DNA from: Hibiscus mutabilis
Lineage: Eukaryota > Streptophyta > Magnoliopsida > Malvales > Malvaceae
Length of the DNA: 64,000 nt
Direction of reading: 5' to 3'
NCBI GenBank assembly: GCA_019671005.1
Contig: CM033745.1
Span: forward strand, 39,973,834 to 40,037,833
Shown: one piece after another, positions 11,031 to 21,200 of the stretch
Layout of the letters: each line of letters starts with the position of its first letter
Numbering within the stretch: position 1 is the stretch's first letter
Position numbers and translations under genes: made by a program
Notes under the pieces: generated by a model
Seen by the model: the letters and a program-made list of their open reading frames with translations, nothing else
Databases searched by the model: none
Told to the model about the DNA's origin: nothing

Positions 11031-11643
11031 CTCCTATATTTTGGTATACTGCTTATATGCTATAAGAAGCTTATGCTTTTTGCTATGTTATATGATTTGG
11101 CGGCTAGAGGTAACGTTGTATCTATATGATGTTATGATGCCATGCTATGAGTATGGTTAGGCCTTGTGTGCCACGTATGATGATTGCTATGATGAGAGCA
11201 TGTGTTCAGGCGAAGAGTGGTAGTGCCACATGTTTATTTATCTCTCATTATTGCTTGTACTAGCTTGCATGCTTATGTTTATAATTAGCATGAAGTATAA
11301 TATAGTAGATATGTACCACTGAGCTTTGTGAAATCAGTGCTCGAAATCGTTACTTTCGTGCGTAGGTGGATTGTCGGATCGTAGGATCGAGGAGCACTGT
11401 CAGTACGGGATTTTAGCATTTGGTGTTTGCATAGTACAATACTTGTGTTTAGTGGGCTATGTATTCATAGGACCTTACGTGGTGGAGTCAATAATTTTTA
11501 TTTTTCAAATTGTATTAATCAAATCGAATGTTCAAAAATTTTAACTTAATTAGAGCTCCCTTTGTACTATTTTTAATTATCTATATAATATATTAATCGT
11601 GGGCTTAAGGCCCAAATATGACATCTAGGTCGAGGGTGTTATA

Positions 11644-11665
11644 TTTAGTGGTATTAGAGCTTAGG
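11644..11665 (+). other. Primer-binding site of element B (Met-type, degenerate)
   Basis: Directly after the 5' LTR comes TTTAGTGGTATTAGAGCTTAGG. Element G has TTTGTGGTATCAGAGCCTAGG in the same place, which pairs with the 3' end of initiator tRNA-Met. The B copy has three substitutions. Confidence 0.75.
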
Positions 11666-14600
11666 TTTAGCCGATTCTAGGAAATCTCGGGGGTGGTATA
11701 GGTGTTTTAGTAAGGTGTCTAGTGAATACAAGCCCTTAAATTAAGTTTGTACTCCTTAAGACTGGAATGTTATGGTGCGTCCAATGTTGTGACGCTAAGA
11801 TGGTTATGATCGTGGCTAAGAGGGCTGAGTTAAATGTTGAGCTGATCATGGGAGCGATTTCAGCGGCAGGGTCACCCAGGTGGTCGAGATACGAGTTAGT
11901 TGAATGATGCTGGAGTCGAGAATATGTCCTCCTCTTGCCACCTGAATGGTGTCTTTGTTGCGTGTTGAAGATGTTTCGAAGAATTCAGATGCGCTTTGAG
12001 AGTTTGTGTCTAGGAATCTTCACCATTATACGTGAATAATGTTTGTGTTGAGGGTATGGATAACTCACTTTCGGAATTGATCAATGGATGCATGTTGGTT
12101 GGAGACTCTTTCTTCGCTTTAAAAAGAGTCTTAATGATACTTGGAGAGTATCATCACCCTTCTCATAGGTATTTTTCGAAGATAGTAGACTCAGGATCCA
12201 CTAGTTTGAAGTTAGACATTCTACTATTTATTAGGGCTACCTTCTTGGAAGTTGTTGCACCTTGGAAATTACTTTGGTTAATCAAGCGCGACGCTATTTA
12301 GTAGTGTCGAGAGTTATGCTTGAAGCTTCGAGACCTCGAGGGAGCCCAACCTTTGGGGCAATAAGAATGTTCGAATCGTTGCCTTTCTACTATAATTTTT
12401 TGGTGAAGAGTTATGCTTGAGCGCGACACAATAAGGTTGTGAGACATGTTTGACCGTTCGATAAGTGCTAATGTGTACGAATTGACGCTCATGAGTTCTT
12501 AGTCTGTCAGAGTGTTGTTATGCTCTTGGAGGAGTCAGTAAGACTTCCTTCATATTAAGAACTTGAGTGGATATTGAGGTAAGACTGAGTTGGACGTTGG
12601 TTCCTATCGTCATTGTTAGAGGATATTGGCCCAGTTGAGAAAGTTAGATTTAGTTGCGAAGGTGCAACTTGAATGAGGTTTCTTTTGTCTGAGTGTTTCT
12701 CCTAAGGGGAAACTGGGCTTGTTCGTTAGTAAAAATTTGGTTCGTTCAAGTGATGCTTAAACTCATCGATATTTTGTCATGTGATAGTGAAAGACCATTA
12801 CGTGTGTCCTAAGGTGGATGACTTGTTTAACTGATTGTGAAGTACCCGTGTGTTTTTATGGGATTGGTTCGAGAATAAGATTGTTGTGGTTAAGTGTTGA
12901 GGCTTGAAGTTTTGAAATAAATTTTTGGAATGTGGATTTCTCTATTTAGGGCGTTGTGGTAACATTTGATGGATGCAGTGATGTTAAGATGTTTCAGCAA
13001 TGATAAGGCAGGGGCCACTATGTTGTCTCTCGAATGTAAGTCGAGGCTTTAAATGACATGTGTGAGTGTATAAGGATTATGGTAGTGTGAGCGTTGACAA
13101 GATAATTACCTTAGTAACCTTGTGTGTGGAAATATTAGTTACCGTGTAATTAGTTAAGGAAGCAAGGGTTTGAGACTTCGTAATGCTTCTGTTTGTATCA
13201 CAGTTTCTTTGGAACGAGCCGATGAACATTGGTGGAAATTCGAGCTACATGAGACCGTTTTGTTGTGTTAATAGTGCTGACTCAATTAAACTCAAATAAG
13301 ATTTTAAGATCTTCGAGGATGTTTTGTTGTATCATTAGGGTTGTATTCTTGTGCTAGAAAAGGAAATGTTGTGTTCACCCCAAAATTTTAAAGTTTTGGG
13401 TACTTGATCTTTAAAGAATTTGAGATTGGACAATGACGTGAGTCGAAGTAATCGAGGACTATTGATTGTGTGATTGATTATCACCAAAGTAAAGTGAACT
13501 TGATAAGTCATGGATCATACAGAGTTAGTTCGAGTTATAGTATCATGATGCCCATGTGGGGAAATCAAGGATCGCAAATGATGGTCGTGTAAGAAAGTAT
13601 CGATGCTAGCTTAATGTGGTACGGTACTCGATCCATCTGGTGTCAGCACTAACCAGTTAATATCGATACCCACATGTTTTGTTGGTTAAGCTCCAAGTTG
13701 AGGATTGGGTAACTTTGGAAGCCGTGAGAAGTAGCATCTAATTAGAATTAAAAGGATACAATATTGTGATCGAATTTGGGTTCGATGGTTTTTGATGGAC
13801 TTTGATCTTGTTGTGAGTGATTTAGAGAAGGATATGTCAAGGCAAAGGATTCTTCCTATTTAGTACAGTGGTCAATATATGGTGAATTCTGAGAGCGACA
13901 GTTTGTACCAAACTTTCGCCGCGTGTTTTGGGAGACAATATAGAGCCGTGTGTTTGAGATGGTGATAAGTGTTTAACTTGCCATCAGTTGGGAGTTTAAC
14001 ATTGAGTTCTTCAGAGTTGTTGTGATGCTTCGATGTTCCTTTGTGGAAATTAAATAGATGACCGTAGTCTCGTAAAGTATTGTGAGTGCACAACTTCGAT
14101 GGGATTTCGTTTAGTAATGGTATAGTCCTTGGTGGGTACAATTTGATATTTTTGGCAAGGTGAGAACCATATGGAAGTCTGCTTGGTTTGTTAGCGGGTT
14201 GGGTGGTAAAACACTGTGGTGCTTACATATTACCTTTTTACACGAGATTTGAGATGAAGCCTTATTCCTTAGTGGGATTTCATGTGATGATGAATTCTAG
14301 TGAGGGTACAGATAACGTATTTCCAAAACACGTAATAGTTTGGAGTGTAAGACTTTTGCATGAACCGAGTTATTAGGAGCTACTTTAGTGCCGATGTGAG
14401 TTATCATGTCGATTTTAAGGTAAGTGCTTGAGGTGAGTCGAGATCTCGTACGTTTTTAGAAGTCTTGCATTGGGCAAGCAGTGATTTTGGAAAGGGATGC
14501 CATTCGAGTTAGAGTCTCCTTTAGAGACTCGTCATGGGAGAATTCGTTTTGTTGTTGCAACGGTTGTCTAACCTTTTGTTCCTTTTAGATCATACAGATT

Positions 14601-14922
14601 TGTGGAAGGATTTTTTGTGCAACAATCTTTTGGGTTCTACGACATAAGTTAAGTTTCTTTGATGGTGTATTCGTGTGATAGTTTGACAAAGTACTGTTGG
14701 GTTTTTTTTGTCGCCTGTAATGTACCGAGAGAATGAGGATTTCTTCAAAGAAAAAAATCAGTTGAGATTATGTTTGTATCGTTAGAAGACAATGATTATA
14801 ATTGACAAGTGTTGTGAGAGATCAGAGTAGTGCAACGGATTATGTTTGAGAATGTTGAAGAGTTATAAAAGTTTTAGCATATTTTTTTGGTTTACCGGTA
14901 TAAATTTCGAGAATAAAATTTC
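11666..14922 (+). pseudogene. Decayed gag-pol interior of element B
   Basis: No long frame survives, but short in-order remnants can be read: VDSGSTSLK (near 12188; protease active site, compare VDPGSTHSF in G), KDHYVCPKVDDLFN (near 12790; RT, compare the DDLF/EDLF block of E), CVIDYHQSKVN (near 13477; end of RNase H, compare VIDYHPGKAN in D), and VPLWKLNR (near 14036; integrase, compare LPQWKWE). Their order supports a normal chromovirus gag-pol that has lost much of its length. Each remnant is short, so single matches could be chance; the order is the stronger evidence. Confidence 0.5.
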
Positions 14923-14924
14923 TT

Positions 14925-14940
14925 TTAAGGTGGGGAGAGT
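14925..14940 (+). other. Polypurine tract of element B
   Basis: AAGGTGGGGAGAGT lies directly before the 3' LTR start TGTAATGACC. D has AAGAGGGGAGAAT and E has AAGGGGGAGGGAAT in the same position. Confidence 0.85.
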
Positions 14941-15173
14941 TGTAATGACCTAAACTTCAGGTTAGCGAATCGGGTCTCGACTCGGGTATTGGACCTTCAT
15001 GTTGGGAGCTCAATTAAGAAAATTGGATATGGGCTTTGTGGCAAAGGAAAAGAAGAGGAATGTGGAATTTTATTAAATTATTTTATCCAATTTAGATGGA
15101 TGGGTTTTTGAAATTTAAAACGGGTGTGGGAGGTGAAAAAGAGGATAAAGTGGGATAAGATATTTTGGAGAGG
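14941..15173 (+). repeat. 3' LTR of element B, cut by the assembly gap
   Basis: The first 233 bp match the start of the 5' LTR (9027-9260) with substitutions and small indels, as far as GATATTTTGGAGAG. The rest is lost in the N run. Confidence 0.85.
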
Positions 15174-15273
15174 NNNNNNNNNNNNNNNNNNNNNNNNNNN
15201 NNNNNNNNNNNNNNNNNNNNNNNNNNNNNNNNNNNNNNNNNNNNNNNNNNNNNNNNNNNNNNNNNNNNNNNNN
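15174..15273. other. Assembly gap, exactly 100 N
   Basis: 100 undetermined bases, a common placeholder for a gap of unknown length. Left is the B LTR, right is mid-integrase copia sequence. The true join between them is unknown. Confidence 0.98.
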
Positions 15274-15974
15274 AAGATGACCAAAACTCTTTTTAATGGT
15301 AAAAGTGGGTGAGCGAGTGATTTATTGGGATTAATACATAGTGATGTATGTGAACTAATGAATACACAAGCCAGAAGAGGGTTTCAATATTTCATTACTT
15401 TCCCAGATGCCTTTAGTGGATATGTGTACATTTACCTAAAACATCATAAATCTGAAGCCCTCGAAAAGTTAAAGGAATTTAAAAATAAAGTACAAAACCA
15501 ACTAGGAAAAAGCATTAAGGCTTTTCCATCGGATCGAGGAGGAGAATACTTAAGCTTAGAGTTTGGTGACCTTCTTAAGGAATATGGGATTGTTTTACAC
15601 CTCACGGTAATCCACAATAGAATAGAGTTTTCAAACAATAAAAATTGAACACTATTAGACATGGTTCGATCAATGATGAGTCACGCTGATCTTCTAGTTT
15701 CTTTTTTTGGGACATGCGCTAAAAATAGTTGTTTTCACACTAAATCGTATTCTATCTAAATCAGTTTAAAAGACATCATATGAGATATGGACTGAAACAT
15801 CCTAGTATGTCTTTTATGAAAATTTGGGGATCTGAAGCTTATGTTAAACATCAAATGTCTACAAAGCTCGATCCTAAATCTCATAAATGTAATTTTGTGG
15901 GTTATCCTAAAGAAACTAAAGGATATTATTTCTTCAATCTACCAAGAACAAAGTGTTTGTTTGTTCGAACATGA
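15274..15974 (+). pseudogene. Copia integrase core (broken)
   Basis: Frames at 15274-15648 and 15780-15974 give the catalytic core: LIHSDVCE with the first Asp, FPSDRGGEYL with the second Asp, and FMKIWGSEAYVK and FVGYPKETKGYYFFN of the C-terminal part. The expected Glu region, near IEFSNNKN before the stop at 15646, seems to have lost the Glu. A TGA at 15310 separates GAG-pre-integrase text (KMTKTLFNGKSG) from the core, and 15649-15779 is frameshifted. In a live element this enzyme inserts the cDNA copy into the chromosome. Confidence 0.82.
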
Positions 15975-16190
15975 TTCTTCTTAGAAAGAAAATTTATTTT
16001 CTGAAAAGGAAGTGGAAGAAATATTGAACTCAATGAAATTTGAGATCAACCACAGATCATTGAACTAGAGATTGAACAACAAAAAGTTCCACAAGTTTTT
16101 GAGGAACATTCAATAGTTTTGGAAACACAACTATGCGAAGATCTTTGAGAAAACGCATGTACGCTTGAGAAATATGGATTTCTTGTCACA
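15975..16190 (+). pseudogene. Copia integrase-RT spacer, decayed
   Basis: Reading in the phase of the flanking frames gives LEREFIF-like and EIEQQKVPQVFEEHS-like text with stops. This is the poorly conserved linker of copia polyproteins; no motif can be assigned. Confidence 0.45.
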
Positions 16191-16935
16191 TTGCATGGTG
16201 ATGTTCTCTTCATGGATCAAGATGAGCCTAGGATTAATCAAGAAGTAGTGACGGGCCCAGACTCTGAGAAATGGCTAGAGGCCATGAAATTTGAGATGGA
16301 TTCTATATTAGAAAACCAAGTTTGGACCTTGGTTAACCCACATGAAGGGGTTAAGCCCATAGGGCGCAAGTGGGTTTTCAAAAAGAAAAACGACATGGAT
16401 GGTAATGTACAAACATACAAAGTACGATTAGTCACTAAGGGTTATCGTAAAATTCATGGTATATACTATGATGAAACCTTTTTTTACCTATTGCTATGTT
16501 TAAATCCACCCGAATCTTACTTGCGATAGCTGCATTTTATGATTATGAGATATGGCAAATGGATGTTAAAATTGTTTTCCTTAATGGAAAACTAGATGGG
16601 GATGTGTACATGACACAACCAAAAGGTTTTTTCGATCCAAAAGATGCCGAAAAATATGCAAGCTACAAAGGTTCATTTATAGATTGAAGCAAGCTTCTCG
16701 AAGTTGGAATCTTTGTTTTAACGATGCAATCAAAGAGTTTGATTTTATCAAAAATGAAGTTAAGTCATGTGTTTTCAAGAAAATTAGTGAGAGCGCTATC
16801 ATATTCTTGGTACTGTATATGGATGACATACTAATAATAGGAAATGACATACCTAGCTTACAGTTTGTAAAAATTTGGTTAGGAAAATATTTTTCCATGA
16901 AAGACTTGGGTGACAAAACATACATATTAGGGATG
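16191..16935 (+). pseudogene. Copia reverse transcriptase (truncated)
   Basis: Three frames in series (16191-16529, 16496-16687, 16684-16935) give EKWLEAMKFEMDSILENQVW, PIGRKWVFKKKNDMDG, WQMDVKIVFLNGKLDGDVYM with the first catalytic Asp, LKQASRSWNL, and LVLYMDDILIIGND with the catalytic Asp pair intact. At least two frameshifts separate them. The domain stops at YILGM, where the sequence switches to element C. Confidence 0.85.
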
Positions 16936-16939
16936 TTGG

Positions 16940-17400
16940 AAGGAAGTGCCCAGAAATTGAAAATTGAGAATGAATCGTACTGTGAGTACCATATGAAGGA
17001 ATGACATGAGATTGATTGTTGCTTAGAGTTTAGGCAACTAGTTCAAGACAAAATGAATGAGAAAGAACTTGAGTTCTTTGGAAAATAAGATAATAAATGC
17101 ACGTTGGACATTTGTGCATCAGAGTAGTCATCCTCTAAAAGAAACTATTCTGGAATGAAGCCTTTAGTTATTAAGGCTAAAACAAGAGTATGCGAGCCAA
17201 CAGAGGGTGTAACCCCACGACTTATAATTAAGGCACCGACCCCGTTTCCATACAAGGATAGCAAGCATGTTCCTTGGAATTACGCTTGTGCGGTAGCAGC
17301 TCTAGGAGAAACATCTATTAAAGAGAAAGAATAATTGGTTAATGAGGTGAGCCGTTTTACAAGGAGTGGAAGGCTCTATTCCCAGCCAATAGTGAAGGAT
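16940..17400 (+). pseudogene. C-terminal gag of element C with zinc knuckle
   Basis: CEYHMKE-HEIDCCLEFRQLV near 16980 gives the Tat knuckle C-x2-H...H-x4-C, followed by QDKMNEKELEFF. A TGA lies inside the knuckle (17002). Then come KAPTPFPYKDSKHVPWNYACA (17235-17300) and NEVSRFTRSGRLYSQPIV (17340-17395), the gag-protease linker shared with A. Frames are broken by several stops. Confidence 0.72.
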
Positions 17401-17404
17401 AGAG

Positions 17405-18517
17405 ATGCAAATGGAAAGGAAAGCTTCTTCTCAAGAGCTTGAGAAAGAAGATATTATAGATTTCTTCAAAGAGAAACCGACAGCATATCACGAGCCTATG
17501 AAGGAATCAGAAGCCCAAAAATTCTTGAAGATTTTAAAACACAGTGAATACAGCATCGTGGAGCAACTCCACAAGCTTCTGGCTCGAATTTCTATGCTTT
17601 TTCTGCTATTAAGTTCTGAGGGCCACCGCGAGGCCTTGTTAAAGATTCTGAACCGCACATTCGTACCAAAGGAGATCACAACTGATAAGATGGACATGTT
17701 AGTCAGTAACATCGCTGTCAACAACTTCATTTCATTCAATGATGAGGAAATACCAGGTGAAGGAACGGGATCGTGCAAGGCTTTACACACCACTACCAGA
17801 TGTAAAGGACATATGTTACCTGGAGTTTTAATTGATAATCGGTCGACACTGAATATTCAACCATTAATCACATTAAAGAAGTTGCCAATATACAGTTCTC
17901 ATATAAGAACATAACAAAATACGATTAGAGCATTTGATGGAACTCAGAAGGATGTGTTAGGGAAAATTGAAGTACCTTTACAAATTGGACCAATGACCTT
18001 CAACGTTGAATTTGTGGTCATGGATATAAGACCTAGTTACAGCTGCTTGCTTCGGCGCCCGTGGATCCACACAACAAGAGTGGTCCCATCTACTTTACAC
18101 CAGAAGCTGGAGTTCGCAATTAATTGACAACTAATAACTGTCGGTGCAGAGAAGGAAATCATTGCATCAAAAACCACTGATGCACCTTTTATCGAGATCG
18201 ATGAGGGTGCGCTTGAGTGTCATTTCAGGACATTAGAGCTTGTCAATGCAACCTTTGTCACTAAAGGAAGCAAGGTTCTAGAACCAAAATTATCAAGTTG
18301 TGCGAAGATGCAGGTAAAGCAAACGCTTGGGAAAGGAGCTGAAATTGGGAAAGGATTCGGAAATAGACATCAAGGAAGGCTGTATCCCGTAGTAATCCTA
18401 GCGAAAAATGATCGGTTTGGCTTGGGCTTTAAGCCCAACAAATGGCAAAGACGTGCTGAAATCAGAAAGCATCAAGAGAGGAGAAGAGCTAGATTGAAGG
18501 GAGATGAAATTGAGTAG
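17405..18517 (+). pseudogene. Aspartic protease region of element C (broken)
   Basis: The frame 17405-17914 ends in the active-site region: PGVLIDNRSTLNIQPL, where Asp is kept but the following Gly is Arg (D-N-R-S; A has D-N-G-S). After a stop at 17912 the same frame continues with IRAFDGTQKDVLGKIEVPL and VMDIRPSYSCLLRRPWI, the second signature with Gly replaced by Arg. After another stop at 18125, VGAEKEIIASKTTDAPFIEI matches A. The last part, 18308-18517, is basic (GFKPNKWQRRAEIRKHQERR). The Gly-to-Arg change would be expected to inactivate the enzyme. Confidence 0.8.
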
Positions 18518-18523
18518 GAGACG

Positions 18524-18737
18524 ATGACTTTCCCTCCCTTGAGTCATAACTTTATATCTGGAGGCATGCTGGATCCAAATGCCCCAATTAGTGATGAAGG
18601 AAAAGGAGAGCGTGTTCTATATGAGGCGTTTGAAAAGTTGAGTATTAACGCTATGACTGAAGAAGAAGAGAGCCGATACCTATCAATGATCCACCCTTGC
18701 TCTGATCTTGACAATTTGACTGCTTAAAGAAATTCCT
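18524..18737 (+). pseudogene. Protease-RT linker of element C, upstream of the intron
   Basis: About 67 codons including SHNFISGGMLDPNAP and LSINAMTEEEESRYLSMIHP, matching the linker of A. It ends at a TAA just before the putative splice donor at 18738. No catalytic motif. Confidence 0.6.
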
Positions 18738-18997
18738 GTAGTCTTTAATACATGCTCAGAGTGATTATCAAAACCAACCCCTTTGCTCCAAGCCTGGAGA
18801 CAATAGGGGATCTTATGTAAAGGGCCAATGTCAAACTTTTAATTTGAATTCAATAAAAGATGCATTTCCTTAAACCATGTGTGGAAAACTTTCTTTTCAT
18901 AAATAAACCAAAAGTAAATGAAAACCTTAAAGCATAAAAACATTCCATTCATTTTGTTTCTTCCCTTTGTATATATCTTTTGCCTATTCCTTTTCAG
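18738..18997 (+). other. Probable pol intron of element C
   Basis: A 260-bp segment without polyprotein homology starts CCT|GTAGTC and ends with a long pyrimidine-rich tract, then TTCCTTTTCAG|GTCTTCAG. Coding text of the RT side (SDIINITESESDFKVDIE) resumes directly after the acceptor. A Tat/Ogre intron at this place is known; these splice sites are inferred from sequence alone. An open frame on the minus strand across it (18839-19051) is a shadow. Confidence 0.55.
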
Positions 18998-20094
18998 GTC
19001 TTCAGATATCATTAACATAACTGAATCTGAGTCTGACTTCAAGGTTGACATTGAATTGACTCTATGCTTGGAAGAAGTTGGAAATATTGACGATGAGGAA
19101 GAATATGATATACCCAGTGATATGCTCAGAATGGTAGAAGGAGGGGAAAAGCAAATTCTACCACATAAAGAGGAACTAGAAATATTAAACCTCTGAATTG
19201 AAGAAGCAAAAGCGAGAGGTGAAGATTGGTATTACCATCATAGCCAAAACCAGACAAGGTTTGATAGAGCTCTTGAAAGAATTTAAAGATATTTTTGCTT
19301 GGTCGTATCAAGATATGCCTGGCCTTGACACCGACATCATCATGCATAGGCTCCCTATAAAGGTAAGATGTGAACCTGTAAAAGAAAAGCTTAGAAGAAT
19401 GAAGGTTGAAACACTCTTCAAGATCAGGGATGAGGTAAAGAAGCAATACGATACAGGATTCCTCGAGGTAGCCAAGTATCTGGAATGGGTGGCGAATATT
19501 GTCCCAGTACCGAAGAAGGATAGAAAAGTACGAATGTGTGTTGAATACAAGGACCTCAACAAGGAAAGCCCTAAGGACAATTTCCCACTCCCACATATTG
19601 ACACTTTAGTTGACAATACAGCTAGTCATTCACTCTTTTCTTCCATGGATCGTTTCTCCGGGTATAACCAGATTAAGATGTGCCCAGAAAACATGGAAAA
19701 GACGACTTTTGTGACGGTATGAGGAACTTTTTGCTATAAAGTGATGCCCTTTGGACTTAAGAATGCAGGGGCAACCTATCAAAGGGCCATGGTCACCCTT
19801 TTCCATGATATGATGCATAGAGAAATAGAGGTATATTTCGACAATATGATCGCCAAATCTCGATCTGAGGAAGAACATTTGGTCAATTTAGAAAAGCTCT
19901 TCCTAAGACTGAGAAAGTTCGAGTTGAAGCTCAACCTGACTAAGTGCACCTTTGGGGTCACATCTGGGAAGTTATTGGGTTTTGTTGTGAGTAGAAGAGG
20001 AATTGAGATCGATCCTGATAAGATAAAAGCCATACAGGAACTTCCCCCATACCTCAAACACAAAAGGAAGTTCAAGGTTTCCTGGGACGATTAA
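18998..20094 (+). pseudogene. Reverse transcriptase of element C (two stops, frameshift at end)
   Basis: After an acidic leader (SDIINITE..., stop at 19194), RT runs from LIELLKEFKDIFAWSYQDMP through VANIVPVPKKDRKVRMCVEY, SSMDRFSGYNQIKM, MPFGLKNAGATYQRAM to VYFDNMIAKS. The catalytic pair is F-D-N: the second Asp is Asn, a dead RT. A TGA at 19720-19722 stands where A has Trp. At about 20050 the frame shifts by one base just before FLGRLNYIVRF, at the same place as in A. Confidence 0.88.
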
Positions 20095-20480
20095 ATTACA
20101 TCGTACGCTTCATTTCTCAGTTAACTGATAAGTGCGACCCAATGTTTAGGTTGCTCAAGAAGAATAACCTGGGAACATGGGATAAAGAATGTCAAGCAGC
20201 TTTGGAAAAGATCAAAGAACAGTTGAGTAATCCTCCAGTATTAGTACCACATATTTTAGGGAGACCACTGATCTTGTACCTAGCAGTCTATGAAAATTCC
20301 TTGGGATGTGTGTTAGCACAACATGATGATACTGGAAGAAAAGAAAAGGTGATATATTACTTGAGCAAGAAATTTACTGATTGTTAAACCAAAGATTCAT
20401 CGATTGAAAAACTATGTTATGCACTGGTCTGGGAAGCTAAAAGACTAAGACAATATTTGCTTCATCACGTTACGTGGCTA
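20095..20480 (+). pseudogene. First RNase H (gypsy type) of element C
   Basis: GRLNYIVRFISQLTDKCDP is the RT connection, followed by PLILYLAVYENSLGCVLAQ and YYLSKKFTDC. TAA at 20385 interrupts before SSIEKLCYALVWEAKRL, which holds the second acidic residue, then LLHHVTWLISKLDPL. The usual first Asp of the RNase H fold is Leu-Ala-Val here, as in Tat copies where this RNase H has degenerated beside a second one. It would degrade RNA in RNA-DNA hybrids. Confidence 0.75.
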
Positions 20481-21200
20481 ATCTCGAAGTTGGACCCACT
20501 GAAGTTCATGATGGAGGCCCGGCTCTATCCGAAAGGTTAGCACGTTGGCAGATGTTATTACCAGAATTTGATATCCAATATGTGAGCCAAAAAGCGATAA
20601 AAGAGAGTGCCATAGCAGACTTTTTGGCAAGTCGCGCTTGTGATGACTATGAAGCATTAAACTTTAATTTTCCCGATGAAGACTTGATGTGTATCCCAGA
20701 AAATGATGAGACTTCAACAGAATATTGGGTTATAAACTTTGATGGTGCATCAAATGCATTAGGAAGAGGTATATGGGCAGTTATGGTTTCATCGGAGGGA
20801 GACTATTACCCTTTTACTAGTTGTTTGAAGTTTTTCTACACTAATAATATGGCAGAGTACGAGGCCTGTATAATGGGACTGAGGGAAGCTATAAGGAGGA
20901 AAATTCGTACTTTAAGAGTTTTGAGGGACTCTGCATTAGTCATTTATCAGATACATGGTGAATGGGACACAAAAGATGCTAAGTTGTTGGAATATCACAA
21001 GTTGGTCCTTGAGTTGACCAAAGAATTTGATGAGATCATTTTCAAATATCTCCTCAAAGAAGACAATCAAATGGTTGGTGCTTTAGCCACCTTAGCAGCC
21101 ATGTTTAAAGAAAATGAAGGTTCTGAGATGATTCCCATCATGTTATACATGCTAGGCTCCCCAACCCATTGTTATAATGTGGAAGAAGAAATGGATGGAT
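20474..21200 (+). pseudogene. Second RNase H (archaeal-like type) of element C
   Basis: The frame 20474-21589 opens with RLARWQMLLPEFDIQYV (tail of the first RNase H, reached through another frameshift near 20515), then has an independent RNase H fold: VINFDGASNALGRGIW (first Asp), NNMAEYEACIMGLREAI (Glu), RDSALVIYQIHGEW (second Asp), and NQMVGALATLAAM, where the last conserved Asp of the family is Gly. An additional RNase H after the gypsy one is the accepted marker of the Tat lineage. Loss of the last Asp would be expected to weaken or abolish activity. Confidence 0.85.

Larger units (their letters stand above)
9027..11643 (+). repeat. 5' LTR of element B
   Basis: It begins TGTAACGACC and ends GGGTGTTATA (final CA mutated to TA), directly before the primer site. 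Length about 2.6 kb. It contains a GC-rich block at 9300-9800, a cluster of GTATCGATAC-type words with a long hairpin at 10529-10582, and a four-copy repeat at 10850-11030. Open frames in the GC-rich block (minus strand, 9337-9865) have no family motif and are not called genes. Confidence 0.8.
9027..15173 (+). mobile_element. Element B: decayed Ty3/gypsy chromovirus-type retrotransposon
   Basis: A 5' LTR (9027-11643), a primer-binding site, a 3.3-kb interior, a polypurine tract and the first 233 bp of the 3' LTR are in the right order on the plus strand; the 100-N gap then cuts the element. Both LTRs start TGTAAYGACC and share their first ~230 bp with visible substitutions. The primer site TGGTATTAGAGC is one base off the initiator-Met type of chromoviruses D, E and G. 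The interior is too decayed to give open frames and shorter than a full chromovirus interior, so deletions are likely. The candidate left target site is TTCAC (9022-9026); the right one is lost in the gap. Confidence 0.8.
15274..16935 (+). mobile_element. Ty1/copia fragment (integrase to RT)
   Basis: Integrase precedes reverse transcriptase, the order that separates Ty1/copia from Ty3/gypsy. Gag, protease and the 5' LTR lie in or beyond the gap. The 3' end is cut inside RT: after YILGM the sequence changes to Tat gag text of element C. RNase H and the 3' LTR are missing. Lineage within copia not resolved. Confidence 0.85.

Noticed and set aside
12032..14376. Several 60-90-codon frames as small host genes
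   Set aside because: They lie inside element B between primer site and polypurine tract; one contains the decayed protease word VDSGSTS, the others no motif.
9027..15173. Element B as a LARD (large noncoding retrotransposon derivative)
   Set aside because: The interior lacks open frames, but short protease, RT, RNase H and integrase remnants appear in the right order (12188, 12790, 13477, 14036), so decay of a coding chromovirus is simpler.
90..20100. Programmed frameshift at the RT/RNase H junction of the Tat copies
   Set aside because: The local sequences differ in length and the downstream frames also carry stops; parallel decay is more likely. Kept only as a low-interest finding.
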